Of a DNA stretch of 64,000 bases, positions 43,077 to 50,916 are shown in pieces. A program made the translations under genes and the position numbers. Position 1 is the stretch's first letter. The number at the start of each line of letters is the position of its first letter. The notes under the pieces were generated by a model, which saw only the letters and a list, made by a program, of their open reading frames with translations, had not been told where the DNA came from and searched no databases. The DNA comes from Halorubellus sp034808145 (lineage in GTDB: Archaea; Halobacteriota; Halobacteria; Halobacteriales; Natrialbaceae), in NCBI RefSeq assembly GCF_034808145.1, contig NZ_JAXHGM010000005.1, forward strand, positions 62,001 to 126,000. The letters run 5' to 3'.

Positions 43077-43862
43077 TTAGCGTGTCGCGGGGTCGAACCT
43101 CGCCGCGTCCGCGGGCACGACGTGGTCGTCGAGGCGACGGACGACCTCGTCCGCGAGCGTCTGGAGGTTCCGCGTGTCGTCGCGATTGTACTCGACGAGC
43201 ATCTCGAGCGCGTGCTCGTCGCCGTCCTGGTACTCGTACCACAGCCGGACCGCGTCCTGCCCGGAGATGTCCGGCTGGTCGCGGTCGAGCCCGATGTCCT
43301 GCTCGATGCGCTTCAGTCCGCCCGACAGCCCGATGCGCTTGCAGGGATACATGAGGTCGAGGTGCGGGACGTCCGGCGTCACGCCGAGTTCCGTCTCGAG
43401 GAACGGGACGTCGAAGCGCGCACCGTTGAACGACGAGACCAACGCGGCGTCCTGGAACTGCTCGCGAACGCGCTCGGCGGTGAGGTCCTGCCCGCGGACG
43501 AGCGTCGTCGTCTCACCGCCCTTGTGGAACGAGACGGTCGTCACGTCGTTCCGGTGCTCGTCGAGCCCGGTCGTCTCGATGTCGAAGAACAGCGTCTCGT
43601 CGCGGAAGTTCTCGTACAACCGCCAGCGTTCCCCGCTCGGGAACGCATCCCCGAAGAACCGCGAATCCCCGTCGTCCAGGCGCTCGCGGGCGCGAGCGAG
43701 GAACTCCTCGATACGGTCCGCGGTCGTCGACCCGATACCGGACGTCGACCCGACCGCGTCACGGTCGAAGTCGTCCCAGTGCGTGATACCCGACCGCCAG
43801 AGGTTCCGTTCCGACTTCTCGCCCACGCCCCGCACGCCGATGAAACTGTTCTCCAGTCGCAC
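43077..43862 (-). CDS. RNase H-like exonuclease (YprB family)
   Basis: 261 aa. An N-terminal helix-hairpin-helix-like segment (FIGVRGVGEKSERNLW and STSGIGSTTADRIEEFL, residues 5-60) is followed by a DEDD 3'-5' exonuclease fold: ETLFFDIETTGLDEHRND (DxE), ALVSSFNGARFDVPFL (N-x-x-x-F-D), and LVEYNRDDTRNLQTLA (final Asp pair). This is the YprB/RNase_H_2 family. The DNA-binding HhH fits a role in DNA repair or processing, inferred. Confidence 0.87.
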   Translation of the reverse strand: MRLENSFIGVRGVGEKSERNLWRSGITHWDDFDRDAVGSTSGIGSTTADRIEEFLARARERLDDGDSRFFGDAFPSGERWRLYENFRDETLFFDIETTGLDEHRNDVTTVSFHKGGETTTLVRGQDLTAERVREQFQDAALVSSFNGARFDVPFLETELGVTPDVPHLDLMYPCKRIGLSGGLKRIEQDIGLDRDQPDISGQDAVRLWYEYQDGDEHALEMLVEYNRDDTRNLQTLADEVVRRLDDHVVPADAARFDPATR

Positions 43863-43999
43863 GCCACACGCTTCGTCGGGCGACGCCTAAACCTCTCGCT
43901 TCGCGCACGCCACGACACCCTCACCCAGCGTCCACGCAGCCAGTCCACTCGTCGCCAGCGCCCTCGTAGCTAGTCCCCACCTCGACAGCGTCCTCGCAG

Positions 44000-44404
44000 T
44001 CAGTCCAGGCCCTCGAACTCGCGGAGCGTCTGCCGCCACGCCTCCGGTATCTCGACGGACTCCGTCGTCTCCCCGTCGTACGCCACCTGGACGGTCGACG
44101 CGTCCGCCGCCAGCTCGCCGCTCGCGTACACGTCGTACTCGAACGTCATGCTCTTCGTCCCGACGTCCACGACCTCGATCTCGACGGTCACGAACCCGTC
44201 CTCGAGCGTCACGGGCCGACGATAGTCGATCTCGAGGTTCGCGAGCACCGCCTCGATGGCGCCGGTGTCACCGAGGACGTCCGGGAGGTACTGGACGCGC
44301 GCCTCCTCCAGGTACGTCGCATAGATAGCGTTGTTCACGTGTCCGAGCGCGTCCACGTCCTGATACCGAACCGGCACGTCCACCGCGTACACGTCGTCGG
44401 TCAT
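44000..44404 (-). CDS. Acyl-CoA thioesterase (4HBT hot-dog fold)
   Basis: 134 aa from the ATG at 44402-44404. The catalytic motif VPVRYQDVDALGHVNNAIYATYLEEAR is the 4-hydroxybenzoyl-CoA thioesterase signature with Asp and the GHVNN loop (D-x-x-GHVNN). LEIDYRRPVTLEDG and KSMTFEYDVYASGE complete the hot-dog strand pattern. Hydrolyses acyl-CoA thioesters; chain preference unknown. Confidence 0.93.
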   Translation of the reverse strand: MTDDVYAVDVPVRYQDVDALGHVNNAIYATYLEEARVQYLPDVLGDTGAIEAVLANLEIDYRRPVTLEDGFVTVEIEVVDVGTKSMTFEYDVYASGELAADASTVQVAYDGETTESVEIPEAWRQTLREFEGLD

Positions 44405-44844
44405 GTCACGTCGTCCGCCGAGGAGGACCCTCCGTCTTTCGGTCTCGGCCAGCTCCACTCCCCGGCTAGCGGCGCGCTCCGCGTCCGACGACGGTCAGTA
44501 GTGCTCCGCGTCCGACCGCGGAAAGTCGTCGTCCTTAGAGAGGTGGAGCGTGCGGTCGATTACGTCCCAGAGGGCGACCATCGGGAGCACAACGTGAGGA
44601 GTCTCGTCCCGGCGACGCCGGCGAGGAACTGCGCGCTGATTTCCACCTAGAGCGGGACGGGCGATTCCGCGGCGGCTGCGAGGGGAACGGCGACCTCAGC
44701 GGTCATGATTACCGGTCGTACGACACCGTTCGGTGTCGAAGTCGTCCGATACTGATATTCGATACGTGCCTCACCCCCGCGGTTGTGCATTCCTCTGGCA
44801 CATCTGTGGTGGGTTTAGGTGCGTTGAACTGGTAGGGAGTATCG
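44405..44844. other. Intergenic region with short decayed coding fragments
   Basis: 440 bases between divergent genes. On the minus strand two short frames resemble broken protein sequence: MTAEVAVPLAAAAESPVPL ending at a stop near 44648, and MVALWDVIDRTLHLSKDDD to a stop near 44493. Neither is long enough to call. Near 44812-44818 GGTTTAGG, about 30 bases from the thioredoxin start, may be its TATA element. Confidence 0.35.
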
Positions 44845-45273
44845 ATGACAGAGACAGACGAACGCGAGACAATCCGAGAGCAGAAGCGACGAGAACTTCA
44901 GGAGAAGCTGGGTGACGGCGGAGAGGTCGCCGAGACCTCCCCCGAGGAGGCGCGTCCGGACGCACCGGTCCACGTCGAGGGCGCCGACCACCTCAGTGAG
45001 GTCACCGACGCCCACGAGGTCGTCCTCGTCGACTTCTACGCGGACTGGTGTGGACCCTGCAAGATGGTCGAGCCCGTCGTCGAAGCCCTCCACGACGACG
45101 GCACCGCCGTCGTCGCGAAGGTCGACATCGACGAGCACCAGGCGCTCGCACAACGCCAGAACGTTCGCGGCGTCCCCACGATGCTGCTCTACGTCGACGG
45201 AACATCGGTCGAGCGCGTTGTCGGCGCCAAGGACAAAGCGAGCCTCGAAGCGCTCGTCGCCCAACACGCCTGA
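44845..45273 (+). CDS. Thioredoxin with charged N-terminal extension
   Basis: 142 aa. The thioredoxin domain spans about residues 45-142: VVLVDFYADWCGPCKMVEPVV has the intact WCGPC redox site, and VRGVPTMLLYVDG the cis-Pro loop. The first 45 residues (ERETIREQKRRELQEKLGDG) are a charged helix then an acidic segment, longer than classical thioredoxins of about 105 aa. General disulfide reductant. Confidence 0.95.
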   Translation: MTETDERETIREQKRRELQEKLGDGGEVAETSPEEARPDAPVHVEGADHLSEVTDAHEVVLVDFYADWCGPCKMVEPVVEALHDDGTAVVAKVDIDEHQALAQRQNVRGVPTMLLYVDGTSVERVVGAKDKASLEALVAQHA

Positions 45274-45353
45274 CCACGACGACCGACTTCGAGAGACGGC
45301 GTTCCCCGACCGTACCTCTCGACCGCGAGGAATCGAACCGCTGTCTGCGACGG

Positions 45354-46031
45354 TCAGAGCGGTATCCAGCCCGTGTCCGTGCCGCGGTCCTGGAGGTCCC
45401 AGCGCTGTTCGAGCCCGTCCTCCGCGTCCCGGACCTCGACGATAGCGTCGAACAGCGGTTCCAGAAGATGGACGTAGTCGCTGTCCCGCTCGAGCGGCAG
45501 ATGGAAGTGCCCCATCCCGTCGACCTCGCGGACGCGCGACGTCACCATATGCAGTAACCGGAACACGTTCTCGGACTTGTGGTCGCGTAACAGCGGCGTC
45601 ACGGAGTCGAAACAGAGCCGGAGTTCCGCCGGCTCGAGATCGAACTCGGCGTCGTACGCCGCGACCGCGTCGATTATCTCCGCGCCCAGGGACGCCAACA
45701 GCTGGTTCCCGACGACCGTCTGCTCGACGGACTCCGGAACGCCGTCGTGCGCGCCGGTTTCGCCGTCCGTCGCTTGCGTGACGATGCACGCCGAATCCCT
45801 CGCGTCCGGTGCCGTCGCGGTGAACCCACAGGACTCGTTCCCGGCGGTGTAGACGTACACCCGACGGCGAGGGTCCTCGCCGTCGCCGAGCAACCGCTCG
45901 CAGGCGGCGTGGTGTGCTGCCCCGCTCGTCTGCCCGACGAGCAGGATGTTGCTGCCCTCCTGCTTCAGGCTCGCCAGCGTCTGCGCGAACGCAGTACTGT
46001 CTGGCACGCCCCCGCCGTGATCGGTCCGCAT
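45354..46031 (-). CDS. DUF7504 family RecA/KaiC-like protein
   Basis: 225 aa from the ATG at 46029-46031 (MRTDHGGGVPDSTAFAQTL). GSNILLVGQTSGAAHHAACERLL takes the Walker A position but lacks the GxxxxGK[ST] consensus (G-Q-T-S-G-A-A), so ATP binding is doubtful. LRLCFDSVTPLLRDHKSENVFRLLH resembles the Walker B and switch strand of KaiC-like proteins. This fits the haloarchaeal DUF7504 family of degenerate RecA-like proteins linked to sensory or regulatory proteins. Function unknown. Confidence 0.78.
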   Translation of the reverse strand: MRTDHGGGVPDSTAFAQTLASLKQEGSNILLVGQTSGAAHHAACERLLGDGEDPRRRVYVYTAGNESCGFTATAPDARDSACIVTQATDGETGAHDGVPESVEQTVVGNQLLASLGAEIIDAVAAYDAEFDLEPAELRLCFDSVTPLLRDHKSENVFRLLHMVTSRVREVDGMGHFHLPLERDSDYVHLLEPLFDAIVEVRDAEDGLEQRWDLQDRGTDTGWIPL

Positions 46032-46298
46032 TCTTGCGGAACTACGGATACAGCATACAATAAACATTGTGGCGGGTTCCGTCGAACAATAACGCCTGAA
46101 GCGGGTTCACCGGCGGAATCGACGACACGGGGGACCGCGGACCTGAGCAGACGAAAATGTGAGGGCGTGGAGACGCGATGAGTTCGAGGACGTGAGGGGC
46201 TGGGATACGCGATGGATGCGATGGCGTGACGACGTGGATTCGGCGTCGGCGAGACGATGCGGGCCAGACTTTTGTCCGCCTGGCGAGAAGGGACGGCC

Positions 46299-47168
46299 AT
46301 GACCGACCGCCGGGACGACGACGCCGACTTCGCGGCCAGCGCGGAGGAGCTGTCGACGGTCCTTCAGGAGCTCCGGGACGAACTGCGACGCGACCCGCCG
46401 CGCGGCCCGTTCGGGTTACCGCGACCGCCGTCGCCGAGCGAGGTCGTCCGGTTCGCCGACGAGGTCGCGATACCGGGAACCATCGCCGTCCTCGAGGTGA
46501 ACATCAAGCTCCTCGAGACCGTGCAGCGCGCGATCCGTATCGTCGACACCGGGAACCGCGCCAGGGAACGCGCCGACGACGCCCGCGACCGCGCCTCGGG
46601 GTCGGCCGAACGGCTCGCCGACGTCAGCGACAAGACGCTCAGGCGCCTCGAAGGGTCGCTCTCGGACCTCCAGAGCGCGCTCGACGACGGTGACCTCCCC
46701 GACGAAGGCGCGGCCGGAGAGCTCCTCTCTGAAGCGCGAGGCCTCCGCGACGACGTCCAGTCCCGCCTCCGGGAGGCACGGGAACGCGACCACACGCTCG
46801 ACGACTTCGAGGAACGCGCGAACCGCGCCGACGACGCGCGTCGCGCGGACGCCGCTCGCGAGGACGACCCGGGCGAACGGAGCGAGAGCGCCGCAACGCA
46901 GAGGTCTGGCACCGGCGATGGCGGCGTGAAGGTGGACGTCGACGCCGAGATCGAGACGCTCAAGGACCGGTACGGGAAGGGCGAGGAGTCCAACGCGGGA
47001 ACCGACGGCGATGCCAGCGCCGGCGAGCCGGGAGACGATACCGGAGACGACGATGCCGCCAGCGACGATGCGGGGAGCGACGATGCGGGTCGCGGCGGTG
47101 CCGAGGACGCGGGGAGCGACGATTCCGACGGTCACGGCGACGGTGGGCGAGGCGACGCGGACGCATGA
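46299..47168 (+). CDS. DUF7547 family acidic coiled-coil protein
   Basis: 289 aa from the ATG at 46299 (MTDRRDDDADFAASAEELS). Residues 10-60 form a helix with a Pro-rich loop (RDPPRGPFGLPRPPSPSEVVRFADE), followed by heptad-like sequence (TGNRARERADDARDRASGSAERLADVS) and DKTLRRLEGSLSDLQSALDD helices. From about residue 165 it is highly charged and disordered, ending in an Asp/Gly/Ala-rich tail. Family by recall; function unknown. The stop overlaps the next start by 4 bases, so it is coupled with nnrE. Confidence 0.75.
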   Translation: MTDRRDDDADFAASAEELSTVLQELRDELRRDPPRGPFGLPRPPSPSEVVRFADEVAIPGTIAVLEVNIKLLETVQRAIRIVDTGNRARERADDARDRASGSAERLADVSDKTLRRLEGSLSDLQSALDDGDLPDEGAAGELLSEARGLRDDVQSRLREARERDHTLDDFEERANRADDARRADAAREDDPGERSESAATQRSGTGDGGVKVDVDAEIETLKDRYGKGEESNAGTDGDASAGEPGDDTGDDDAASDDAGSDDAGRGGAEDAGSDDSDGHGDGGRGDADA

Positions 47169-47971
47169 CAGCGGAGGAGTCGGGGACCGTAGATGGCAGC
47201 GAGGGCTCGGTCGACGCCTCCCGGCCGGCGTTCGAGACGAGTCACGGCGTTCGAGTTCCGTCCGTGACCGCGGCCGAGATGCGGGCGGTCGACCGCGTCG
47301 CCGTCGACGGGGTCGGCCTCCCGGTTGCGTCGATGATGGAGAACGCCGGGCGGAACCTCGCGAAGGCGAGTCGCGCGGTCGTCGGCGGACTCCCGCAGGA
47401 CGCGGTCGTCGTCGCCGGCGGGGGCGGGAACGGCGGCGGCGGGCTCGCAGCCGCCAGGCACCTCTCGAACCACGGAACTGACGTCACCGTCGTCCTCGAC
47501 CGCGACCGCGACGCTCTCGAGGGCGCCCCGGCCGGACAAGCGGCCGCGCTCGACGGGACCGACGCGACGGTCGTCCACGGCGAGGGAGCGGTCCACGACG
47601 CCGTCGACGCCGTCCTCGACGTCGACGTCGCGATCGACGCCCTCGTCGGATACGGACTCACCGACGACCTCGCCGGAACCGCCGGTGACCTCGCGCAGGT
47701 CGTCGACCAGGGCGCGAAACGCTCGCTCTCGCTCGACGTCCCGAGCGGGTTCGACGCCACCACCGGCGACGCGCCCGGACGCGCCGTCCATCCGGACGCC
47801 ACGCTCACGCTCGCACTCCCGAAGACCGGACTCGACGCCGTCTCCGGAGACCTCCTCCTCGGCGACATCGGTATCCCCGCCGGCGTCTACGAGAGAGCGG
47901 GCGTCCGCCCGCCGGACGCGGGAACCTTCGGCGGCCAGTACGTCGTCGCACTCGCCCAGTCGAAGCGGTAG
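47165..47971 (+). CDS. nnrE: NAD(P)H-hydrate epimerase (YjeF N-terminal type)
   Basis: 268 aa. Repairs damaged NAD(P)HX by epimerising the S and R hydrates. SVTAAEMRAVDRVAVDGVG and LPVASMMENAGRNLA begin the YjeF_N fold, VVVAGGGGNGGGGLAAARHL is the nucleotide loop, and SLDVPSGFDATTGDAPGRAV is the second family motif. The loop differs from the usual GNNGGDG: the second Asn is kept, but the Asp is Gly. An N-terminal 35-residue extension is acidic. The dehydratase (YjeF_C) domain is absent. Confidence 0.85.
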   Translation: MTAEESGTVDGSEGSVDASRPAFETSHGVRVPSVTAAEMRAVDRVAVDGVGLPVASMMENAGRNLAKASRAVVGGLPQDAVVVAGGGGNGGGGLAAARHLSNHGTDVTVVLDRDRDALEGAPAGQAAALDGTDATVVHGEGAVHDAVDAVLDVDVAIDALVGYGLTDDLAGTAGDLAQVVDQGAKRSLSLDVPSGFDATTGDAPGRAVHPDATLTLALPKTGLDAVSGDLLLGDIGIPAGVYERAGVRPPDAGTFGGQYVVALAQSKR

Positions 47972-48049
47972 ACGACAGGTCAGTGACGGACGTCCGGGAC
48001 GATAAGACAGTGACGGACGCCTACGAGACGACAGGGCGGTGACGGACGC

Positions 48050-48553
48050 CTACGAGTCCACGGGCTCGAACCGGTAGCCGTCCCACGACTGGCTGTCCGG
48101 CTCGCGGATACCGGCACCCGGCTCGCGGAGCTCCTCGACGTACGTCGGTTCGACGACGTCACCGGACTCGACGTCGCCAGTGGTGAGTTGCGCGAGCGTC
48201 CGCACCGGCCCGCGGACGGTCCCGGCGGTGAAGTCCTGTGACGCCTCCAGCGCGGCGTCGAGGTCGAACTCGACGATAGCGAGATGATTCGGTTCGCGGA
48301 CGCCCGGCGGCGTCGCCGTGCTCGTCGTCCACGTCACCACCTCGGCTCGGGTCTCCGAGAGGTCGAGTGCCACGTCCTGTGACTCGCCGCACTCCGGGCA
48401 CCGCTGGTGGCCGGGGAACGTCGCGTGGCCGTTCGTGCACACGAACGCCGTCAGGTCGTCCCCCGACAGATGCCCCTCGCGAACGCGTGGCTGGTTCCCG
48501 TCATCGATACTCCCGTCGTCGTCTGTATGGTCGGTATGGTCGTGGTCGCTCAT
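48050..48553 (-). CDS. Zn-ribbon OB-fold protein (DUF35 / ChsH2-like)
   Basis: 167 aa from the ATG at 48551-48553. After an acidic His-rich N-terminus, a zinc ribbon FVCTNGHATFPGHQRCPECGES (first pair degenerate: C and H) leads to an OB fold (AEVVTWTTSTATPPGVREPNHLAIVEFD, GDVVEPTYVEEL). DUF35 proteins bind acyl-CoA and act as obligate partners of thiolases. Its start overlaps the stop of the thiolase gene by 4 bases, so the two form one complex (strong inference). Confidence 0.9.
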   Translation of the reverse strand: MSDHDHTDHTDDDGSIDDGNQPRVREGHLSGDDLTAFVCTNGHATFPGHQRCPECGESQDVALDLSETRAEVVTWTTSTATPPGVREPNHLAIVEFDLDAALEASQDFTAGTVRGPVRTLAQLTTGDVESGDVVEPTYVEELREPGAGIREPDSQSWDGYRFEPVDS

Positions 48554-49713
48554 CGCGCTGCCTCCAGGATGGTGGTGATGACGCAGTTCCCGAACCCGCC
48601 GACGTTGCACGCGAGCGCGACGTCCGCCTCCACCTGTCGCGGCCCGGCCTCGCCGACGATCTGCTCGTATATCTCGACGCCCTGCGCGACACCGCTCGCG
48701 CCGAGCGGATGCCCCTTCGACTTCAGTCCGCCGGACGTGTTGATGGGGATATCGCCGTCCATCGTCGTGTCACCGTCCTCGACGCGCTCCCACGCCTCGC
48801 CGTGCTCAGCGAACCCGAGGCCCTCCATCTGGAGGAACTCGAGAATCGTGAACATGTCGTGGAGTTCCGCAACGTCGACGTCGTCGGGTTCGAGGCCGGC
48901 CATGTCGAACGCGCGCTCGCCGCTCTCGACGACCCCGCCCATGACGGTCGGGTCGTCGCGCTCGTGGACGACGTGCGTGTCCGTCGCACCGGCGACGCCG
49001 GAGATGACCGCGTAGTCGTCCGCGCCGTCGACGTACGACTCCGCGTCGTCCGCGGGGACGAGCATGAGCGCCGCGGAACCGTCCGTGATAGGGCAGAAGT
49101 CGTAGAGTCGGAGCGGGTCAGCGACGATGGGCGAGTCGAGTACGGTCTCGAGGCTCACTTCCTTCTGGAACTGCGCGTGCGGGTTCCGCGTCCCGTTCTC
49201 GTGGTTCTTCACCGCGACCTTCGCGAGGCTCTCGCGCGGTGCGTCGAACCGCTCCAGGTAGTGGCGCGCGGTCAGGCCGGCGAAGCTCGGGAGGGTGACG
49301 CCGTGCTTGTACTCCGCGGGATGCGTGAGGGAGGCGATGACGTCCGTCGATTCCGCGGTCGTCTTGTGCGTCATCTTCTCGCCGCCGACGAGGAGCGTCG
49401 CGTCGCTCGCGCCGCTGGCGATGGACTGCCAGGCGGCGTAGATGCCGGCGCCGCCCGAACTGGAGGTCTGGTCGACGCGCTGGGTGTACGCGCCGAGCGC
49501 GCCGAGGTCGTGCGCGAGCGCGTTCGGGACGCCCGTCATGCCCTCGAACTCGCCGCTCGCCATGTTCGAGACGTAGAGGTGATCGAGCGCGGACGGTTCG
49601 ACGCCGGCGTCGTCGAGACAGGCGTCGCCCGCCTCGGCGAGCAGCTCTCGTATCCACGCGTCCCGCTGCCCGAACTGTGTCATGGACGCGCCGATTATCG
49701 CGACATCTCGCAT
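48550..49713 (-). CDS. Thiolase family protein (acetyl-CoA C-acyltransferase / SCP-x type)
   Basis: 387 aa from the ATG at 49711-49713; a longer upstream frame is compositionally random. RDVAIIGASMTQFGQ begins the fold, VDQTSSSGGAGIYAAWQSIASGAS marks the nucleophile region, where Ser residues stand in place of the usual Cys, as in SCP-x-like non-classical members. VDVAELHDMFTILEFLQMEGL and SGGLKSKGHPLGASGVAQ carry the catalytic His residues, and ALACNVGGFGNCVIT the terminal Cys region. Coupled with the DUF35 partner. Confidence 0.9.
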   Translation of the reverse strand: MRDVAIIGASMTQFGQRDAWIRELLAEAGDACLDDAGVEPSALDHLYVSNMASGEFEGMTGVPNALAHDLGALGAYTQRVDQTSSSGGAGIYAAWQSIASGASDATLLVGGEKMTHKTTAESTDVIASLTHPAEYKHGVTLPSFAGLTARHYLERFDAPRESLAKVAVKNHENGTRNPHAQFQKEVSLETVLDSPIVADPLRLYDFCPITDGSAALMLVPADDAESYVDGADDYAVISGVAGATDTHVVHERDDPTVMGGVVESGERAFDMAGLEPDDVDVAELHDMFTILEFLQMEGLGFAEHGEAWERVEDGDTTMDGDIPINTSGGLKSKGHPLGASGVAQGVEIYEQIVGEAGPRQVEADVALACNVGGFGNCVITTILEAAR

Positions 49714-49888
49714 GCGTGAGCCGTCGCCCGGGTGCGTCTTATATGTCCGTGTTGGTGCGGGATTCGGTCGAGTCATAGCCCGCGGATGGGTCCGGTGGGC
49801 TGGCGGTCGCTTCGGGTCGAGACGCGCGAAGCGCGGTCGGTCGGTTCGAGTCGAAGCAGGCCAGCCCTTCGTCTGCCCTCTCAGGGGA

Positions 49889-49912
49889 CCCCCACCGTGG
49901 TTGCGAGTGAAA
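49889..49912 (-). repeat. ORB-like repeat 1 (reverse)
   Basis: Reads TTTCACTCGCAACCACGG then TGGGGG on the minus strand, with a terminal G-string. Confidence 0.75.
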
Positions 49913-49964
49913 TGCGACCCTGGCGAGGCGGGGCTCCGAGGACAGCCTCGACGACTGCCGACCG

Positions 49965-49990
49965 CCACCCACCATCGGTGCAAGTGAAAG
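49965..49990 (-). repeat. ORB-like repeat 2 (reverse)
   Basis: Minus strand CTTTCACTTGCACCGATGG then TGGGTGG. Confidence 0.7.
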
Positions 49991-50197
49991 ACCGTGATGG
50001 TTCGCCCGTGCTCGTCGGTTCGGTGGGTGTCCTGATGAGGTTGTGGCGCGAGTCGTGGTGAGGGTGCACGTGAGCGTTGTAGCTCGGGCCGTGGCGGACC
50101 TCGTAGAAACGGTTGGTGTGGGGTCGATATGGAGGCCGCTGTTGGGGTGTCGGTGTGGAGGCTGTTGTTGGGGGTCGGTGTGGGAGTTGTGGTGGGA

Positions 50198-50224
50198 GAG
50201 AGACACCACTGTTGCGAGTGAAGC
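50198..50224 (-). repeat. ORB-like repeat 3 (reverse)
   Basis: Minus strand CTTCACTCGCAACAGTGGTG followed by TCTCTC. Confidence 0.75.
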
Positions 50225-50288
50225 GGTTCGGGGTGTGGGTGGGGGGTGTGTGGCGGGGTGGGGCGCGGTTCCATCAACGACGCGAGTT

Positions 50289-50315
50289 CTTCACCTGCAA
50301 CGGTGGTGGGGGTGG
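50289..50315 (+). repeat. ORB-like repeat 4 (forward, with G-string)
   Basis: CTTCACCTGCAACGGTGGTG followed by GGGGTGG. With repeat 3 it makes a head-to-head pair about 65 bases apart. Confidence 0.75.
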
Positions 50316-50408
50316 ACGCCGAATTTAGGTGATAGAGGTCTCGAGAGCGCCAGTCAGTCGTTCCCGTGGTCTCCATAGCACCGATATCGCGACAGCAACC
50401 TGTCAGCG

Positions 50409-50430
50409 CTTCACTCGAAACACTGGTGTG
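50409..50430 (+). repeat. ORB-like repeat 5 (forward)
   Basis: CTTCACTCGAAACACTGGTG then TG; the best match to the consensus. Confidence 0.78.
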
Positions 50431-50460
50431 CTCGCACACGACCCCCTAGCCCAACCCACG

Positions 50461-50484
50461 CTTCACACGAAACAGTGGTGTCTC
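50461..50484 (+). repeat. ORB-like repeat 6 (forward)
   Basis: CTTCACACGAAACAGTGGTG then TCTC; 52 bases from repeat 5 in the same orientation. Confidence 0.78.
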
Positions 50485-50614
50485 TCACTCCAACCCACCC
50501 ACACCAGACCCGATACACACACTGAAACTGCGAGAATCACCCGACGAAGCGTTGCTATCCCTCCGACAGTCACAGCCATGGTACTCACTTCCTTCCATTC
50601 CACTCCACACTACT

Positions 50615-50654
50615 CTAGCTAGACCACCTAGACTAGCTAGACTAGCTATGCTAG
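50615..50654. repeat. Cluster of seven CTAG tetramers in 40 bases
   Basis: CTAG occurs at 50615, 50619, 50628, 50633, 50637, 50642 and 50651. The tetramer is usually strongly avoided in these GC-rich genomes. It lies just left of the A/G-rich tract inside the putative origin. Confidence 0.9.
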
Positions 50655-50848
50655 AAAGAAAAGAAGAAGCAGATGAAGAAGGCCAAGAAGGTGAAGAGGC
50701 GAAGATACCGAATACGATGGTGGGAGGCGCTTCGAGAGATTGGAGCTGTGCTGCTTGTCGTGATGACTCCAGACTCGTGGTTCCGTAGATCGCAGTCTCC
50801 GTGAGCCTCGGCCGGTGTGTCGTCGGTTCGAGGTCGTCGTTCGCGTCG

Positions 50849-50866
50849 TTCACTCGAAACACTCGA
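50849..50866 (+). repeat. ORB-like repeat 7 (partial, forward)
   Basis: TTCACTCGAAACACTCG keeps only the left half of the consensus. It lies about 50 bases before the orc1 start, next to the promoter, and might serve autoregulation. Confidence 0.6.
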
Positions 50867-50884
50867 ATCACGTGAAAAGGCGGT

Positions 50885-50894
50885 CGTTAAATAG
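50885..50894 (+). promoter_or_regulatory. TATA-like element of orc1/cdc6
   Basis: CGTTAAATAG centred about 27 bases upstream of the ATG at 50917, consistent with a leaderless transcript. Confidence 0.55.
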
Positions 50895-50916
50895 GGTGAG
50901 TGCTACGGTCGAACGC

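Larger units (their letters stand above)
49889..50866. other. oriC: Putative replication origin (ORB-like repeats, skew switch, A/G-rich tract)
   Basis: Non-coding kilobase directly upstream of orc1/cdc6. I count seven ORB-like elements built on TTCACTCGAAACACTGGTG: reverse orientation at 49889-49912, 49965-49990 and 50198-50224, forward at 50289-50315, 50409-50430, 50461-50484 and a partial one at 50849-50866. Some carry a trailing G-string (GGTGGGGG), a halophile ORB feature. Around 50340 strand composition flips from G/T-rich (50100-50280) to C/A-rich (50386-50540). An A/G-rich low-GC tract at 50651-50715 could be the unwinding element. Confidence 0.8.

Noticed and set aside
45354..46031. 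Functional KaiC-like ATPase
   Set aside because: The Walker A position lacks the GK[ST] residues, so I describe it only as a degenerate RecA-like DUF7504 protein.
50552..50788. 78-codon frame inside the origin
   Set aside because: It runs through the CTAG cluster and the A/G-rich tract; its Lys/Glu-rich part reflects the purine tract and not a protein.
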